Source: Phragmites australis
Taxonomy: Eukaryota; Streptophyta; Magnoliopsida; Poales; Poaceae
NCBI RefSeq assembly: GCF_958298935.1
Contig: NC_084923.1
Coordinates: 24,900,501 to 24,964,500 of the forward strand
Length of the DNA: 64,000 nt
Reading direction: 5' to 3'
The notes below the pieces were generated by a model. It searched no databases and had not been told where the DNA came from. It was given only the letters and a program-made list of their open reading frames with translations. Within the stretch, counting starts at the first letter, position 1; each line of letters starts with the position of its first letter. The position numbers and the translations under genes were made by a program. This document shows positions 1 to 10,877 of the stretch, in pieces.

Positions 1-410
1 GCGGGAGATAATGTGATTGGTACTGTTTTGGTACAAGATTTGGTACAAGAAGTTGATGGTAAAGAGCATGCAATCGCTTATTTGAGCCAACGTCTTTTGG
101 AAGCGGAGACAAGGTATGTCTTTATTGAAAAATTATGCTTATCTCTATATTATGTTTGTACAAAGTTAAGCATTATTTGATATCCAGTACTTGTGTAGTA
201 GCATGTCAAGCCAATGTGATTAAATATATGTTGCAAAAGCCAATTTTGAGTGGTAGAATTGGTAAATGGGCTTATGCGCTTATAGAATATGATATTGCTT
301 ATGAATCTTTGAAATATATGAAAGGCCAAATTGTAGCTAATTTTATTGTTAACCATCAGATCGATGATAAGTATAATTTAGATGTCGGTTTTATATCTGT
401 TAAACTATGA
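1..410 (+). pseudogene. Reverse transcriptase-linked RNase H domain, C-terminal part (gypsy pol)
   Basis: The conceptual product opens at the window edge in frame 1 with a stretch of the type GTVLVQ, then AYLSQRLLEAETRY, the conserved strand and helix of RNase H domains fused to gypsy reverse transcriptases. The frame ends at a TGA at 178-180. The homologous reading continues in another frame with LSGRIGKWAYALIEYD and KGQIVANFIVNH, the usual end of this domain in Tat elements, and stops at about 410. The catalytic reverse transcriptase core lies outside the window. The frame change makes it non-functional. Confidence 0.8.
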
Positions 411-416
411 AAGCTT

Positions 417-830
417 TATTTTGATGGTTCGGCTTGCGGGGTTGGACAAGATGTTGGTATTGTTTTTGTGTCACCTAGTGGTGCTGTTTTTGAAACATCT
501 TGTCATCTATAATATTTTTGTACCAATAATCAAGCCGAATATGAAGCTCTCTTGTTAGGATTAGAAATTTTGAGCTCCATGGGTGTGAAGAACATAGAGG
601 CTTTTGGTGATTCGTTGCTAGTTGTGCAGCAAGTTTCCGGTAATTATCAATATTTCGACGGATCACTAAATAGTTATCTTGATAAGTGTCTAGACATTAT
701 TACTATTTTGGATGATTTTACTATCAATCATGTGTCTAGAGGTAATAATTTCAGAGCTTATGATTTATCACAACAAGCATCCGATTATCAAGTTGATAGC
801 GGTAAATTCTTTGTGATTGAAAAACCGATG
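417..830 (+). pseudogene. Second (additional) RNase H-like domain of gypsy pol
   Basis: The domain starts at YFDGSACG (417 onward) and contains NNQAEYEALLLGLE and GDSLLVVQQV, so the conserved acidic positions of RNase H (D in YFDGS, E in AEYEAL, D in GDS) are visible. A last acidic residue may be the D of RAYDLSQQAS. A TAA stop at 510-512 interrupts the frame between the first D and the E. Such an extra RNase H between the first RNase H and the integrase is known from Tat-lineage elements. The domain is followed without a break by the integrase. Confidence 0.8.
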
Positions 831-1862
831 CTTGAAAGTGTTGATCTTTGTATAGCCGAACATGAATTTTTGGGTTTGGTTGTATCTTCTTCATTGGTAG
901 AGAATGTTGAAGTTGCTAAAATTGAAGACCAGAGAAAGTATCTCATTGATTACTTGAAAGATCCAAGCAAGAGTGTCGATAGAAAGATTCGGCAGCAAGC
1001 TTTCAAGTATACATTGTTGAATGATGATTTATATCACCGGACTATGGATGGTGTGCTTCTCAAATGCTTGGATTTTGATGAAGCTAGGATTGCTATGGGA
1101 GAAGTGCATGAAGGCATATGTGGCACACATCAATCATCGCGCAAGATGAAGTGGTTATTGAAGAGAGCTGGTTTTTATTGGCCTACTATGCTTAATGATT
1201 GCTTCAGGTATTATAAAGGATGCGAGGTATGGCAAAAGTTTGGTGATATCCAATTAGTTCCTGCTGCTATGATGCATCCTATTATCAAACTATGGCCGTT
1301 CCGAGGTTGGGGTTTGGATTTCATCGGCCAAATACATCCTCCATCATCTAAAGGTCATCGCTTTATTTTGGTGGCTACTGATTATTTTACTAAGTGGATT
1401 GAAGCTATTCCGCTCAAGAACATGACACATAAGGAGGTAATTGACTTTATTTTGGAGTATATTGTTCATAGATTCGGCATTCCGCAAACTTTAACTACGG
1501 ATCAAGGTACTTCATTCATGTCGCACCAAGTACGTGAATTTGCCTAATCATTGAAAATTAAGCTTCTTAATTCATCTCCTTATTATGCTCAGGCCAATGG
1601 TCAGACCGAGTCTAGTAATAAAATTTTGATTAGGCTTATCAAGAAGAAAATAGAGGAACATCCCAGGAGATGTCATGAAGTTCTATCAGAGGCTTTGTGG
1701 GCACATCGTATATCTAAACATGGTGCCACTAAAGTAACACCGTATGAACTTGTTTATGGACAAGAAGCCGTTTTACCTGTTGAAGTGAATATTAATGCTT
1801 TGAGATTGGCCGAGAAGAATAACCTGTCGGTTGTGGATTATTATGATCTAATAATGGACAGG
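831..1862 (+). pseudogene. Integrase, N-terminal and catalytic parts (gypsy pol), interrupted
   Basis: The HHCC zinc-binding region is recognisable from HEGICGTH followed by GFYWPTM and a cysteine pair, the second cysteine motif being degraded (CEVWQKF). The DDE core is present: D in WGLDFIGQ, D in TDQGTSF and E in NGQTESSNK, with the usual YFTKWIEAIPL after the first D. A TAA stop at 1545-1547 falls between the second D and the E. The frame then runs through ALWAHR and VTPYELVYGQEAVLPVE, typical of the end of the core. The reading is broken at 1862 by the inserted solo LTR and resumes at 5024. Confidence 0.88.
1858..1862. repeat. Target-site duplication ACAGG, left copy
   Basis: ACAGG directly precedes the TGTAACACCC terminus. 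The identical pentamer follows the other terminus at 5019-5023. Confidence 0.9.
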
Positions 1863-3812
1863 TGTAACACCCAGTTTTAAAGGAACAAAACCGGGCACAA
1901 CACATGTATGCCATGATCAAGTTTCATACATGTGCTTACATCATTAGTAATATCATCACAGTGCCTTTATTACAACATCGTATTTAACTTAATACAAAAG
2001 GACCCGAGGGTCTAAAGAAAACACAGCGGGGAAAACTAAAGGGTCTTCAGAGCTAGCGGCTCCATCTTCCACAGGCGCCGACCGGGGGCAACACAGCCTA
2101 GAACAGCAGCTCTGGGTCGAAGTAGTCGTCGAAAACTCCAGCTTCGTTGCCAGCTTCTGAACAGCGGTAGGATCCAGGGTAGGGGACAACAAGTGTGAGT
2201 ACAAAGATTATACTCCGCAAGCGTAGGGAAAAAACATGATATGCGGCTTATGTCAAGGAATGGACTTTGACACTGGTTAACAGCACTAAGCAACTATGAT
2301 CTGCCTATGACTCCAACATCAGGCATCCTATTTACTAAGTGAAAAGACACGACTATATCCAAAGATTTGAATCATCGGATTCCATCCGACTACCAAGACT
2401 CACCAGATAATTCCATTACCTGGTTACCCCAACTTACCATACCAAACCCTGACCCCAACTAATCCTGAGGAAGTCCAAGCTCGCTCTTATCCGTGAGCAC
2501 GGCTGATCGACCAGATTGACACTCTGCAGAGTTTGCACTGCTTTCCCCACAAGTCGTGATTCCCTTGTTGCTCCAAACTTCCGGGGTGTGGAGTCGGGGT
2601 CTCACTACAAGGCCTTTACAAAGCTCCCTCTAACTCGTAGGCACCCACTGAGGTTTCATCACTAACAGACAATTACATTGCTGCAGAAGCCCCCTCTTGT
2701 GCCACTCTATACCAACCTATGGTGCCCACTAAGCTAGAAGGTGACTAATTAGTTGGCCAGGCCGTACCCATATAGGCCTCATGGTTGTGCGGATAAAACT
2801 TGGTTACATGCCCAAGAACCGGTCCTTAGGACCCCACACAGATACAAACACAAACATGCCATAGGCTCCACCTCAAACCATCCATTCTGTTGGGGAAAAC
2901 CTATACCATGTTGCTACAAAAAGAGTTACCATCTCCCAACATTGTTGCATAGTTCATTAATCAATATTAAGATTTCCCAACCAAGACTGCGCTAGCATAA
3001 ACTACCCATTTTCATAACATGATGAACAACGGTGACAAGGAAAATATTGATTCAAAACTAGTAAACCCTAACATAGGATTCATGTTTAGACAAGCATGCA
3101 TTCTGAAGGTTGAAAACTACACCTGCAATTCTAAAATAGGATAAATATGCTCAAGGACACTTGCCTTCGACAGGGTGCTGCTCAACGTCTTCAAACACTT
3201 GATCTTGCGGATTCTCGAACTGATCACCTCCTATTCGACAGACCGGAAAAGACATACAACATGAAAACCTAAGAACAGTACACCAAACAGTATTGAAACT
3301 AGACAAAAACCCTACAAAAAGATTCTACACATCGCTACGAACATTTGGGAGCGAAAATCGCCCAAATCGGAGCTACAAGCAAAAAGTTATGTGATAAACA
3401 AGATTAGGGTTACGTTTGTAAAAGAAAAGGACTTATTTTAAATAAAAACAGAGAGGTTAGGGGCCTTTTTGAAAAATAGAGGGACTTAATTGTAAATATG
3501 TAGAAGTTTAGGGAGTAGCTACAAAAAGACATGGGCTCTTGGTTAATTTTAGGAAAGTACAGGGGTTTGTTTTGCAAATTTACCATTATTCCTGAATTAA
3601 AACAAATAGGAATATTACTGGGTAAAGGTTTGCTGATGTGGCACTGCCATGTAGGCAAATTGGATGAGGTGGCTGGCTTATGTGGCGCTGAGGTGGCTGA
3701 TTTGGTGACTTGGAATAAGTGGACACATGTCTCCACGTGATTGGTCCAACCGAAGAGGTATTCTAGCTTCTAATCGTGGCCCTCCAAATTGGATCGAACG
3801 GTGGATAATTGA

Positions 3813-3829
3813 GGGGGGGGGGGGGGGGG
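3813..3829 (+). repeat. 17-nt G homopolymer
   Basis: An uninterrupted run of 17 G lies at the junction between AT-richer and very GC-rich (GGC/GCG-repeat) sequence inside the solo LTR. Such a run is prone to slippage and to G-quadruplex formation, and its exact length is likely to be uncertain in assembly. Confidence 0.9.
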
Positions 3830-4291
3830 CTCCTGCCAGCTTCAGAGGAGAGCGGCGGCGGTGGTGGCTCGGTGGCGGCGGTGCTCGCCGGAGAAGCGGC
3901 AAACCTCGTCGCCGGGCAAGGGGATCAACGGCGAGCGGCGGCAGAGAGAGAGGGGAGGGCGGCGAGCTTACCCCGAGTGCAAATGGCGACGGAGAGGGCT
4001 CGAGGAGACCGGGCTACGAAGCGGATGGCGGCGGCGGTCGGAGAGGCGTCGGGGAGGGGGTTCGGGCGCCGAATCGAAGACGAGGAACATCGGGGTAGAC
4101 ACCTCAGAAGCTCGCGGTTCCGAAGATGCTGTCGGTGAGTGCGGAGACAGCTCGAACGCGGAGATCCCGCATGGCGGAGCTCCTCGCCGGAGCTCGGGAA
4201 GAAGACGACGCCGAATCGAAGAAACCGAGCGGAAATCAAGGGGGAAATAGGGGAAAACTGTGTGGAAACTCGCTATGAAGGTGATCGGCGG

Positions 4292-4299
4292 CTTATATG
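4292..4299 (-). promoter_or_regulatory. Candidate TATA box of the solo LTR (minus strand)
   Basis: On the minus strand the sequence reads CCATATAAGC in a GC-rich context with CT-rich sequence just upstream, as expected for an LTR promoter. The related LTR at 22316 has a similar TATATATA box on its plus strand. The position is seen directly; the function is inferred. Confidence 0.45.
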
Positions 4300-5018
4300 G
4301 GTGCGAGAGGGAGAGGGACGGCCGGAATTTGAAGAGAAGCGGCCGGCGGCCATGGCCTTCGAGTGCGTCGGTTTCTAGCTTTGATTGAGCATAAGAGGGA
4401 GGTAGAGAAGGGGGAAACGGGCGGAATCACTCGATGGGGAGTTATGGCATTGAGTTGGCTATTTTTGGGAGGGGAGAAGGCGCGGGGAGGCGCGGGATTG
4501 CACGGCGGCAGCGGAGGGGAACGAACCGGCGGGAGGTTGAAGAGGCGGAGCCAGCTCGGGCAGGGCGGCTCGGGCGGAGCGGCTCGGCGCGGGGCCCTCA
4601 CGGCAGAGAGGGAGAGGTGGAGGGGGCCGGCTCGGGAGTGCTGCAGGCCGGCTCGGCCAATGGGCCAGCGCGAGGAAGAAAAAGGCAGCCCACGAGAGAA
4701 GGAGAAGGGGGAGGGAAGATGGGCCGAGGGAGAGAGAATCGGCCCAAGGTTATTTTTCCTTTTAGAAATTCTTTTTCCAATTTGATTTTCAACAATTTTC
4801 AAATTGGGGTTTGAACGAGCGATTTCTAGCAAATTTTAACAAATTTTTCCACACAATAAAAACCTTAATGCATCTCTAATGGCATGAATGCATCAAACAT
4901 TATCCTAGGACAATTTAAATTTAGAAATTAATTTTTCTATTGAACAAAATTGCAACCACCTATTTAATTTCTAGCAAAATTTTAAATTATTGCAAAAATT
5001 GAAATTTGGGGTGTTACA

Positions 5019-5023
5019 ACAGG
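5019..5023. repeat. Target-site duplication ACAGG, right copy
   Basis: ACAGG directly follows the GGGTGTTACA terminus. The integrase frame resumes immediately after it. Confidence 0.9.
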
Positions 5024-5345
5024 ATTGATGAAGTGATGGATGAAAGGTTGAAGGCTTTGAGAGAGATCGAGAAAGACAAGTTGAGGGTAGCCAAAGCCTA
5101 CAACAGGAAGGTAAAAGCAAAGTCATTTCAGATTAGTGATCTTGTGTGGAAAACTATTTCCCCTATAACATCGAAGGACAACAAGTTTGGCAAATGGTCT
5201 CCGAGTTGGGAAGGTCCATACAGAGTTGTAGGTATCATCTCTGGAAATTCTTATTTGTTAGAAAGTTTGCAAGAAGAGAAACTGCCTAAAGCTATTAATG
5301 GATGATACTTGAAGAAATTTTATCCGAGTGTATGGCAAGATGCTT
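5024..5345 (+). pseudogene. Integrase C-terminal domain (gypsy pol), continuation after the insertion
   Basis: After the second ACAGG target-site copy the reading resumes with residues that follow directly on the left half, including AYNRKVKAKSFQ, DLVWK and WSPSWEGPYRV, the beta-barrel DNA-binding part of gypsy integrases. A TGA at 5303-5305 is followed in frame by YLKKFYP, the usual last residues of pol in this lineage. Joining the two sides at the target site restores the normal order of the domain, which confirms that the intervening 3156 bp is a later insertion. Confidence 0.85.
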
Positions 5346-5563
5346 AGGAGAAATATGGCCGATGTATTGGTTACCATCATCCTAAGGGGTATTCATGGCC
5401 GATATCTTGATCATTGTCCTAAGAAAGGTAGAAGGGAGATGGTATGTTTTTCAGTGAGCAAGCTTCACAAAAAAACAAAGGGGTATATGTTGATGACAAG
5501 ATTTGGCATTTCCGACTAGTACCGCGACTAGATTCTTATTTTCGACAAGATTTGGCTTAATGG

Positions 5564-5643
5564 GCGACCAGATGAACAGTCCCGCGACTGGATGAGCAGT
5601 ATCGCGGCCAGATAAACAATGCTATGACTAGGGTGACGACGAA
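5564..5643 (+). repeat. Short tandem repeat, about 20-bp unit, four diverged copies
   Basis: Units beginning near 5564, 5584, 5604 and 5624 share the pattern GCGACYRGATGARCAGT, with decay in the last unit. They lie just 3' of the gypsy pol remnant and may belong to its 3' untranslated region, but no LTR boundary was found to prove this. Confidence 0.6.
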
Positions 5644-6764
5644 GGTCCGATAACACAGTGCCACGACCAGGGTATCCTGGGTACTGCTCGCCAGATATTG
5701 CACACTAGGTGCTCAGTGTGTTGGCGTGCCACGTTTTTGTGTCAACAGGTGTGATGGGAGGACGCCCAGATCTGGATCACAGCGCGCTCATCACCGAGGG
5801 TGATAGCATCGCGCTCGGGGTTTGGCGAGCCTTACGGCGTTGCGCTCAGGATTGCGAGGTGGAGCCAGCATGACAGTGAAGAAGAGTAGGGGCATTCAGG
5901 TCCATATGAAAATATGGGAGTCAAAAATTGGATCCAAAGGCATAAGGTGCGCACATAATGGCATGAATCCAATAACCAACAAATTGTAATGGCATCATCC
6001 CAATTTTAATCTTTGTAATGATATTTTTCAAAACGAGTAAAATCACATTGACATGATCTAATTAACTCAAGAACGAAAAAAGGGAGCACATAAATACATC
6101 ATCAGGTTAAGCTTGTGACAAACACTTAATCTAGTAGATTAGATGTATACTGCCACATGACATGGTGGTGTACTCCTCCGCCATCCTCCTCTTCGAGCCT
6201 TCCATTCACATGAATCTCTTAAAACCGAAACACCAAAAATCAAGCAGTTAGCATGGAGAACCACAACTCTAAATCCAAACAAAATTTGGTAACCCCCTCC
6301 CCCTTTTCTCGTCATCTAGGAAGCAGGAAGACGTCATCCCCAGGGACTGTCGTGCACGAGCAGATCCTAAACCTAGCAAATGCGCATGCAAAGGAACATA
6401 TCATCACTATGACCACCAAGAGGATTAAAATCGAGCAAAAAAAACTGAGAGGAGCGGATTCGGAGATCGTATGGGGGCCCTATCAAGTCCCAATCAGCTA
6501 GAGCAATTTTGGAATCTATACTGAAAAGAATGATGATATGAAGCTGACACTAATGTTAAACAGGGCCATCATGACTTGTATTGTATTGTATAGCTTGATA
6601 AATTACGCTTTATGTATATTTGCATGAGTATTGAGTCCATTGTCGGGTTTAGATGGATAGAACCTATGTTGATGAATTGCATTACCTTTACCTTGAATTG
6701 TTGATTACCATATCCTTTTAGCCTTGATAACATTATTGATGTCTAACTTACAAACTTGTTCGAT
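5644..6764. other. Unassigned sequence, partly LTR-like
   Basis: No coding domain is recognised. An 82-codon open frame at 6253-6501 (plus) is rich in K, S and T, matches nothing I recognise, and is probably chance. The last 250 bp before the LINE insertion continue, across the LINE, into the sequence after 14684 and resemble the interior of a long chromovirus LTR. That assignment is from memory of grass LTRs and is an inference. Confidence 0.4.
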
Positions 6765-6765
6765 A

Positions 6766-6780
6766 GGCTTAGCAATGCTT
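6766..6780. repeat. LINE target-site duplication, 3'-side copy (GGCTTAGCAATGCTT)
   Basis: The 15-mer is repeated identically at 14669-14683. An extra A on the left of both copies makes 16 bp possible. It abuts the 3' end of the LINE, which reads TTTGAAACGAACC on the plus strand. Confidence 0.9.
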
Positions 6781-7119
6781 TTTGAAACGAACCGGCAAGA
6801 GAGCTTCCAATTATATTAAAATGTGAGTTTTAAGCCCGATGAGCAAAGAGTATAGAGTGGCCTTATGGCCAAGACAAAAGACTATTCTCGTGATACAACA
6901 CGCCCAAGGCGCCTCGCCCCTGCAATGATCCACATCCTCGCTTCCTCTTTGATCTTGGAGAGCAGCAAGCTTACTAACAGCTCTTTGTGCTAAAAAATTC
7001 ACTCATTTATCTCCTTCCAAATCTCCCAGCAAAGAAGGATGACGACAATTTTTAACTCCTTTCCTCGGCGTGTCTTGTAAGTTTGCCAAGGATGTCCACC
7101 ATTGGTCGACCGAGTTGCT

Positions 7120-7835
7120 CTAGATCCAAGAAGTAGGTCGTAGAAGTGTTTGGTGGAGCCTATGTGCAGCCTCCTCCCAAACCAATTGTGTGTATCTGCA
7201 CTCCACGAAGAGGCGGTGAGCAGTTTCTGGCATGTGCCTACACAAAAGGCAATATGCGGAATTTTGGTATCCCCGAGCTACCAGCCTATTGCATGTCCAT
7301 AAGCGGTTTTGGATGGCTAGACAAGAGGAAAATTTGCACTTTAGCGGCGCCCACACTTTCCAGATCAAAGTGTTGTAATTAGTTTCTGTGGTGCCGAAGA
7401 GTTGCGCGTGGTAGGCCAAAGAGGCATTGTATTCCCCATGGTCGGTGAACTTCCAAACTGTGGCATCAGGCATGTCTGGTTGAAGCTGTACCTACTGAAC
7501 TAGTGTCCAAAGATGTACTGATTCTGTAATGCAACGGCTGATGATGGTTGGGAGATAGAAGGTTTACATCACAAACCCATGTGTTGGCAGTGAGGGCATC
7601 CTGGACTGTTCTCTTCTTTTTTTGTTGAGAGGGTGAAAACGGTCGGTGCTATGTCCTTGGGTTGGTGTTCCTTTAGCCAGCCATCTTGCCAAAAAGCCGT
7701 TTTGGAGCCATCACCAAGGGTTACAATGGTTGATGCTGCGAACAGTTGTCTGTCTGTTTCGTTGCATGGTAAGTCCGTTCTGACCCATGGCTTATCTGGA
7801 GCTTGCTTTTCCTGCCAGAGCGAGCGAAGGCGCAA
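7120..7835 (-). pseudogene. LINE ORF2, C-terminal zinc-binding region (zf-RVT type)
   Basis: The minus-strand product contains DGWLKEHQPKDIAP and, after a break, VWKFTDHGEYNASLAYHAQLF, WAPLKCKFSSCLA and CLLCRHMPETAHRLFVECRYTQLVW. The last piece has the CxxC...H...C arrangement of the zinc-binding domain that ends ORF2 of plant L1 elements. A frame break lies between 7569 and 7473. The 3' untranslated region follows to 6781. Confidence 0.8.
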
Positions 7836-7838
7836 CGC

Positions 7839-9309
7839 TCAAGCAAAGTTACCTAGGTGCAGGATACCTAGCCCCCCCTTTGCTGTCGGCCGGGTGACAT
7901 GCTTCCAATTAATGTTACACTTTCCCCTTATGAGAGCCTCTATACCGGTCCATAAAAATTGCATGCGCTTGTTGTCGATCTCCTTAAGGACTTGTTTTGG
8001 AGCACGCAAAATGGAGAGAAAGTATATTGGTTGTGACATGAGCACTGCCTTGACAAGGGTGACGCGGCCAGAAGGAGCAAGCAGCCATCCCTTCCATTTT
8101 GTGAAACTGGCAATTGCCTTGTCCACTAGAGGTTGGAAGTCGATGCAGCAAAGCCTTCTGATGGCTAAATGCATGCCAAGGAGGTTGGAAGTCGATGCAG
8201 CAAAGCCTTTTGATGGCTAAATGCATGCCAAGGAATTTGATTGGAAAATGTGAGCGCTTGGCCGGGAAAGCATCCAGGATGTGATCAAGATCCATTAGTC
8301 CGCATCTGATCGGAGCCACCAAAGATTTGTTGATGTTTGTGCAAAGCCCCGTAGCCTCCCCAAAAAGGTGCAAGAACTCTGCCAAAGCTGAGACATCCTC
8401 TTTTGTTGGGTTAATGAATAGCGCAGCATCATCTGCGTACATGGAGATATGCATGCGAGGGGCACGCCCAGTCAACGGGCTTAGGACGCTAGACTCTGTT
8501 ACTAGCTCTAGAAGGCGTTGCAGAGGGTCAATTGCTAAGATGAAGAGCAGCAGGGATATCAGGTCACCTTGCCTAGGACAATGATCATAGCCGATAGGGG
8601 CATTTCGTATGCCGTTGACAAGCACTCGTGAAGTTGAGGTGGCAAATAGCATAGATATCTAGTCCCACCATCTTGTCAGAAAACTCACCCGTTGTATAAG
8701 GTTGAGGATGTTGTCCCAGTGGACTGAGTCAAAAGCTTTCGCAATGTCTAATTTAAGGAGGAGGGTGGGCGTCTTATTTCGGTGTAGGCATCTGGCTGTT
8801 TTCCTGACCGCTAGGAAGTTATCATGTATGCTCCTACGCTTGATGAAAGCACTTTGGCAAGTTGAGATGATGGACTTCATGTGTGAATCCAAACGCAAGG
8901 CAAGGATCTTGGAAATAATCTTGGCGATGGAGTGAATGAGGCTAATCAGCCTGAATTCAGTGATCTTATCCACCTCATCCTTGTTCAGCAGGAGGATGAT
9001 GTTGACCGAGTTGAGCAGTTGGAAGCTTGTACAGCGCAGATCAAAGAAGGCATTAACAGCCTGCAGAAGGTCATGCTTTATGATATCCTAGCACTTCTTA
9101 AAGAATGCTCCTGTAAAGCCATTCGGGCCCGGTGCCTTATCTGAGGGTGGCTGGTTTATGGCACGATGAATCTCCTCCTTAGTGAAAGGCGTATCAAGGG
9201 AGTGCAGGTCAGCCGACTGTATCTTTATTGCTCCCCAATTGAAGTTTGCCTGGCGCCTGGGCGGGTACCCCGTAATGTTAGAAAAGTGTGACGACCCAAC
9301 TTGAGTCAC
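7839..9309 (-). pseudogene. LINE ORF2, reverse transcriptase domain
   Basis: Seen in order on the minus strand: SDKAPGPNGFTGAFFKKC, RLISLIHSIAKIISKILA, LLKLDIAKAFDSVHWD (with the catalytic D of LDIAKAFD), RQGDLISLLLFILA and MYADDAALF (the YADD active site). These are the standard blocks of L1 reverse transcriptases. The frame is lost between about 8659 and 8652, where two overlapping readings meet, and again at the 52-bp tandem duplication at 8131-8234. The domain supplies the polymerase for target-primed reverse transcription in intact relatives. Confidence 0.88.
8131..8234. repeat. 52-bp tandem duplication inside the LINE reverse transcriptase
   Basis: Units 8131-8182 and 8183-8234 are nearly identical, differing at one position (CTTCTGATGG versus CTTTTGATGG). 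As 52 is not a multiple of three, the duplication shifts the reverse transcriptase frame. This explains why two overlapping minus-strand frames both encode the same short peptide here. Confidence 0.9.
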
Positions 9310-9610
9310 ATCCTTTTTGCAGACGCTGAATGTGATTTTCTCGCCGCCTTGAATTCACTTTCAGGTGGAAACATTTTGTATTTGCGTCACCCTCCTTCAG
9401 GTTTGTGATGTGGGAAACTTGCCTTTTTCGAGAGTGCTCAATGAATGCAACACCCATAATTCTCGTTTTGTGCTATGTCCATAGGTTGCGTTTTGCTGTG
9501 GAGAGGGCTCTATTTTTCTGAGCAGTATCTAAGTGTAGGATGACATCTAGCGCCATGTGGAGCTATAGCTTTGCGTCTGAGACAATGCTCTTGCTCCATT
9601 CTCTTAGGTG

Positions 9611-10460
9611 CTAGCGTGTAGCAAGCAATTTATGATAAAGCTGGTGTACCAGCTCATGATGCATTGTAGGGGAGTTCCAAATTTTTTTCCACCGAGTCAC
9701 TGAACCCCGGGATTTTAGTCCAGAAGTTCTCGAATTTGAAAGATCTTGGCCGATGTGGGCCACTTTGGTTTGAAATGAGGAGTGGACAATGGTCGGACAG
9801 AGAGGTAGACAGTGCATGTAGGATGTGATTACTGAAGGAGGAGTCCCATTCTATATTGCAGAAAACTCTATCTAGCCTCACCAACATGGGGTGTTGCCGT
9901 TCATTGCTCCACGCGAACTTCCTATTTTGCAAATGAATTTCTTGGAGTTCGCAATCGTTTAAAGCTGACCATAAGTGTCCCATATGGTTGTGATTGAGGT
10001 TTTTCATTTTTTTTATCTCTTGCTCTATATATGTGGTTGAAATCACCGAGGATGAGCCATTTATGGCCCGCCGATGGCCTGATATCATAAATTTCTTGCA
10101 GAAAGGCCACCTTTTGTGAATTACGTGAAGGCCCATAGAACGAGGTCGGGAGGAAAGAAGTTAGGTATTCCTTTATTGTTATCGTGGCACTAATATGGTG
10201 ATTCCCTAGAATGACATCGTGAATGTCGATGAAGTGATCGTTCCATAGGAGTAGGTCGTCCCCTGGGTGCCCATGGCTAGGCGATGAGTGAAACGGTTAA
10301 GCCTACTGCCTCCAATATAGAAGTCTATCGCCGAGTAGATGTTAGCAAGCTTGGTCTCTTGCAAGCAAGCAATGTGGCACGTGGTTTTGGAGATTGTTTC
10401 GTGGACGGCATCACGGCGTGACCTCTTGTTGAGCCCTCTCACGTTCCAGCAAATGGTCAA
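9611..10460 (-). pseudogene. LINE ORF2, apurinic-type endonuclease domain
   Basis: The minus-strand reading starts with MTICWNVRGLNKRSRRDAV and CLQETKLANI, the first two conserved blocks of the exonuclease-endonuclease-phosphatase fold: N of CWNVRGLN and the metal-binding E of QETK. KWLILGDFNHIYRARDK carries the GDFN block and LSDHCPLLI the terminal SDH block with the catalytic histidine. This domain nicks the target DNA to start reverse transcription. Frames change between blocks (10460-10206, 10136-9922 and 9654 readings overlap), so the enzyme is broken. Confidence 0.82.
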
Positions 10461-10877
10461 GGTTCGGTCCCATCATTAGGTCGATCGATCTCACGTAGGG
10501 AGTGAAGGGGTAAGGGCCATCTACGCTTCACTGCTTGTTGTGTTGTGCATAGGGCCGTAGTGAGGAAGACCCTAGGACGTGTGTGGGCCGGCTAGAGAAG
10601 GATCCGCAATTAGCCGCACTGTACCTCATTCGGTTTAGCTTAACATATGCAACACTGAAGTAGATGTATGGATCGAAGAAGGACGACACCCATGGAGTTT
10701 TTGCTGACCACGCATGGTTATAAGAGCATGCAGGAGCGGTGGTGTTCAGCACACATGGCATAGTCTTTTGGCTAACATATATTGCAGCGTTAGGTACATC
10801 CATTTGAAGAGGAGCACGACTATTTGAAGCAAACATAGGAAACCGAAGTGACACAGAATAAAGCAATAGGTGCTGGA

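Larger units (their letters stand above)
1863..5018 (-). mobile_element. Solo LTR (TGTAACACCC type), 3156 bp, nested in gypsy integrase
   Basis: The segment starts TGTAACACCC and ends GGGTGTTACA, is flanked on both sides by ACAGG, and sits inside an integrase frame. TG...CA ends with a 5-bp duplication are diagnostic of an LTR retrotransposon. Only one LTR-sized unit is present and no gag or pol is found inside, so it is read as a solo LTR. The minus orientation is inferred from the related LTR at 22316-26407, whose right end (TTAAAACCGGGTGTGACA) matches the reverse complement of the left end here (TTTAAAACTGGGTGTTACA), and from a minus-strand TATA box. The middle (about 3810-4730) is very GC rich and gives many spurious open frames. 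Confidence 0.85.
1..5540 (+). mobile_element. Degraded Ty3/gypsy (Tat-type) element, 3' half of pol, split by a solo LTR
   Basis: The segment reads, in order, the end of a reverse transcriptase/RNase H domain, a second RNase H-like domain and an integrase. Two RNase H domains in a row are the mark of the Tat lineage of plant gypsy elements (family knowledge). The left end is cut by the window edge. The integrase is broken at 1862/5019 by an inserted solo LTR. Several stops and frame changes show that the copy is dead. The 3' LTR was not identified, so the right limit near 5540 is approximate. The internal order and the frame on both sides of the insertion are seen directly. Confidence 0.85.

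Noticed and set aside
3727..4832. Several overlapping frames of 100-180 codons, rich in G, R and P, on both strands
   Set aside because: They arise from the GC-rich core of the solo LTR. Codon composition follows base composition and no domain is seen.
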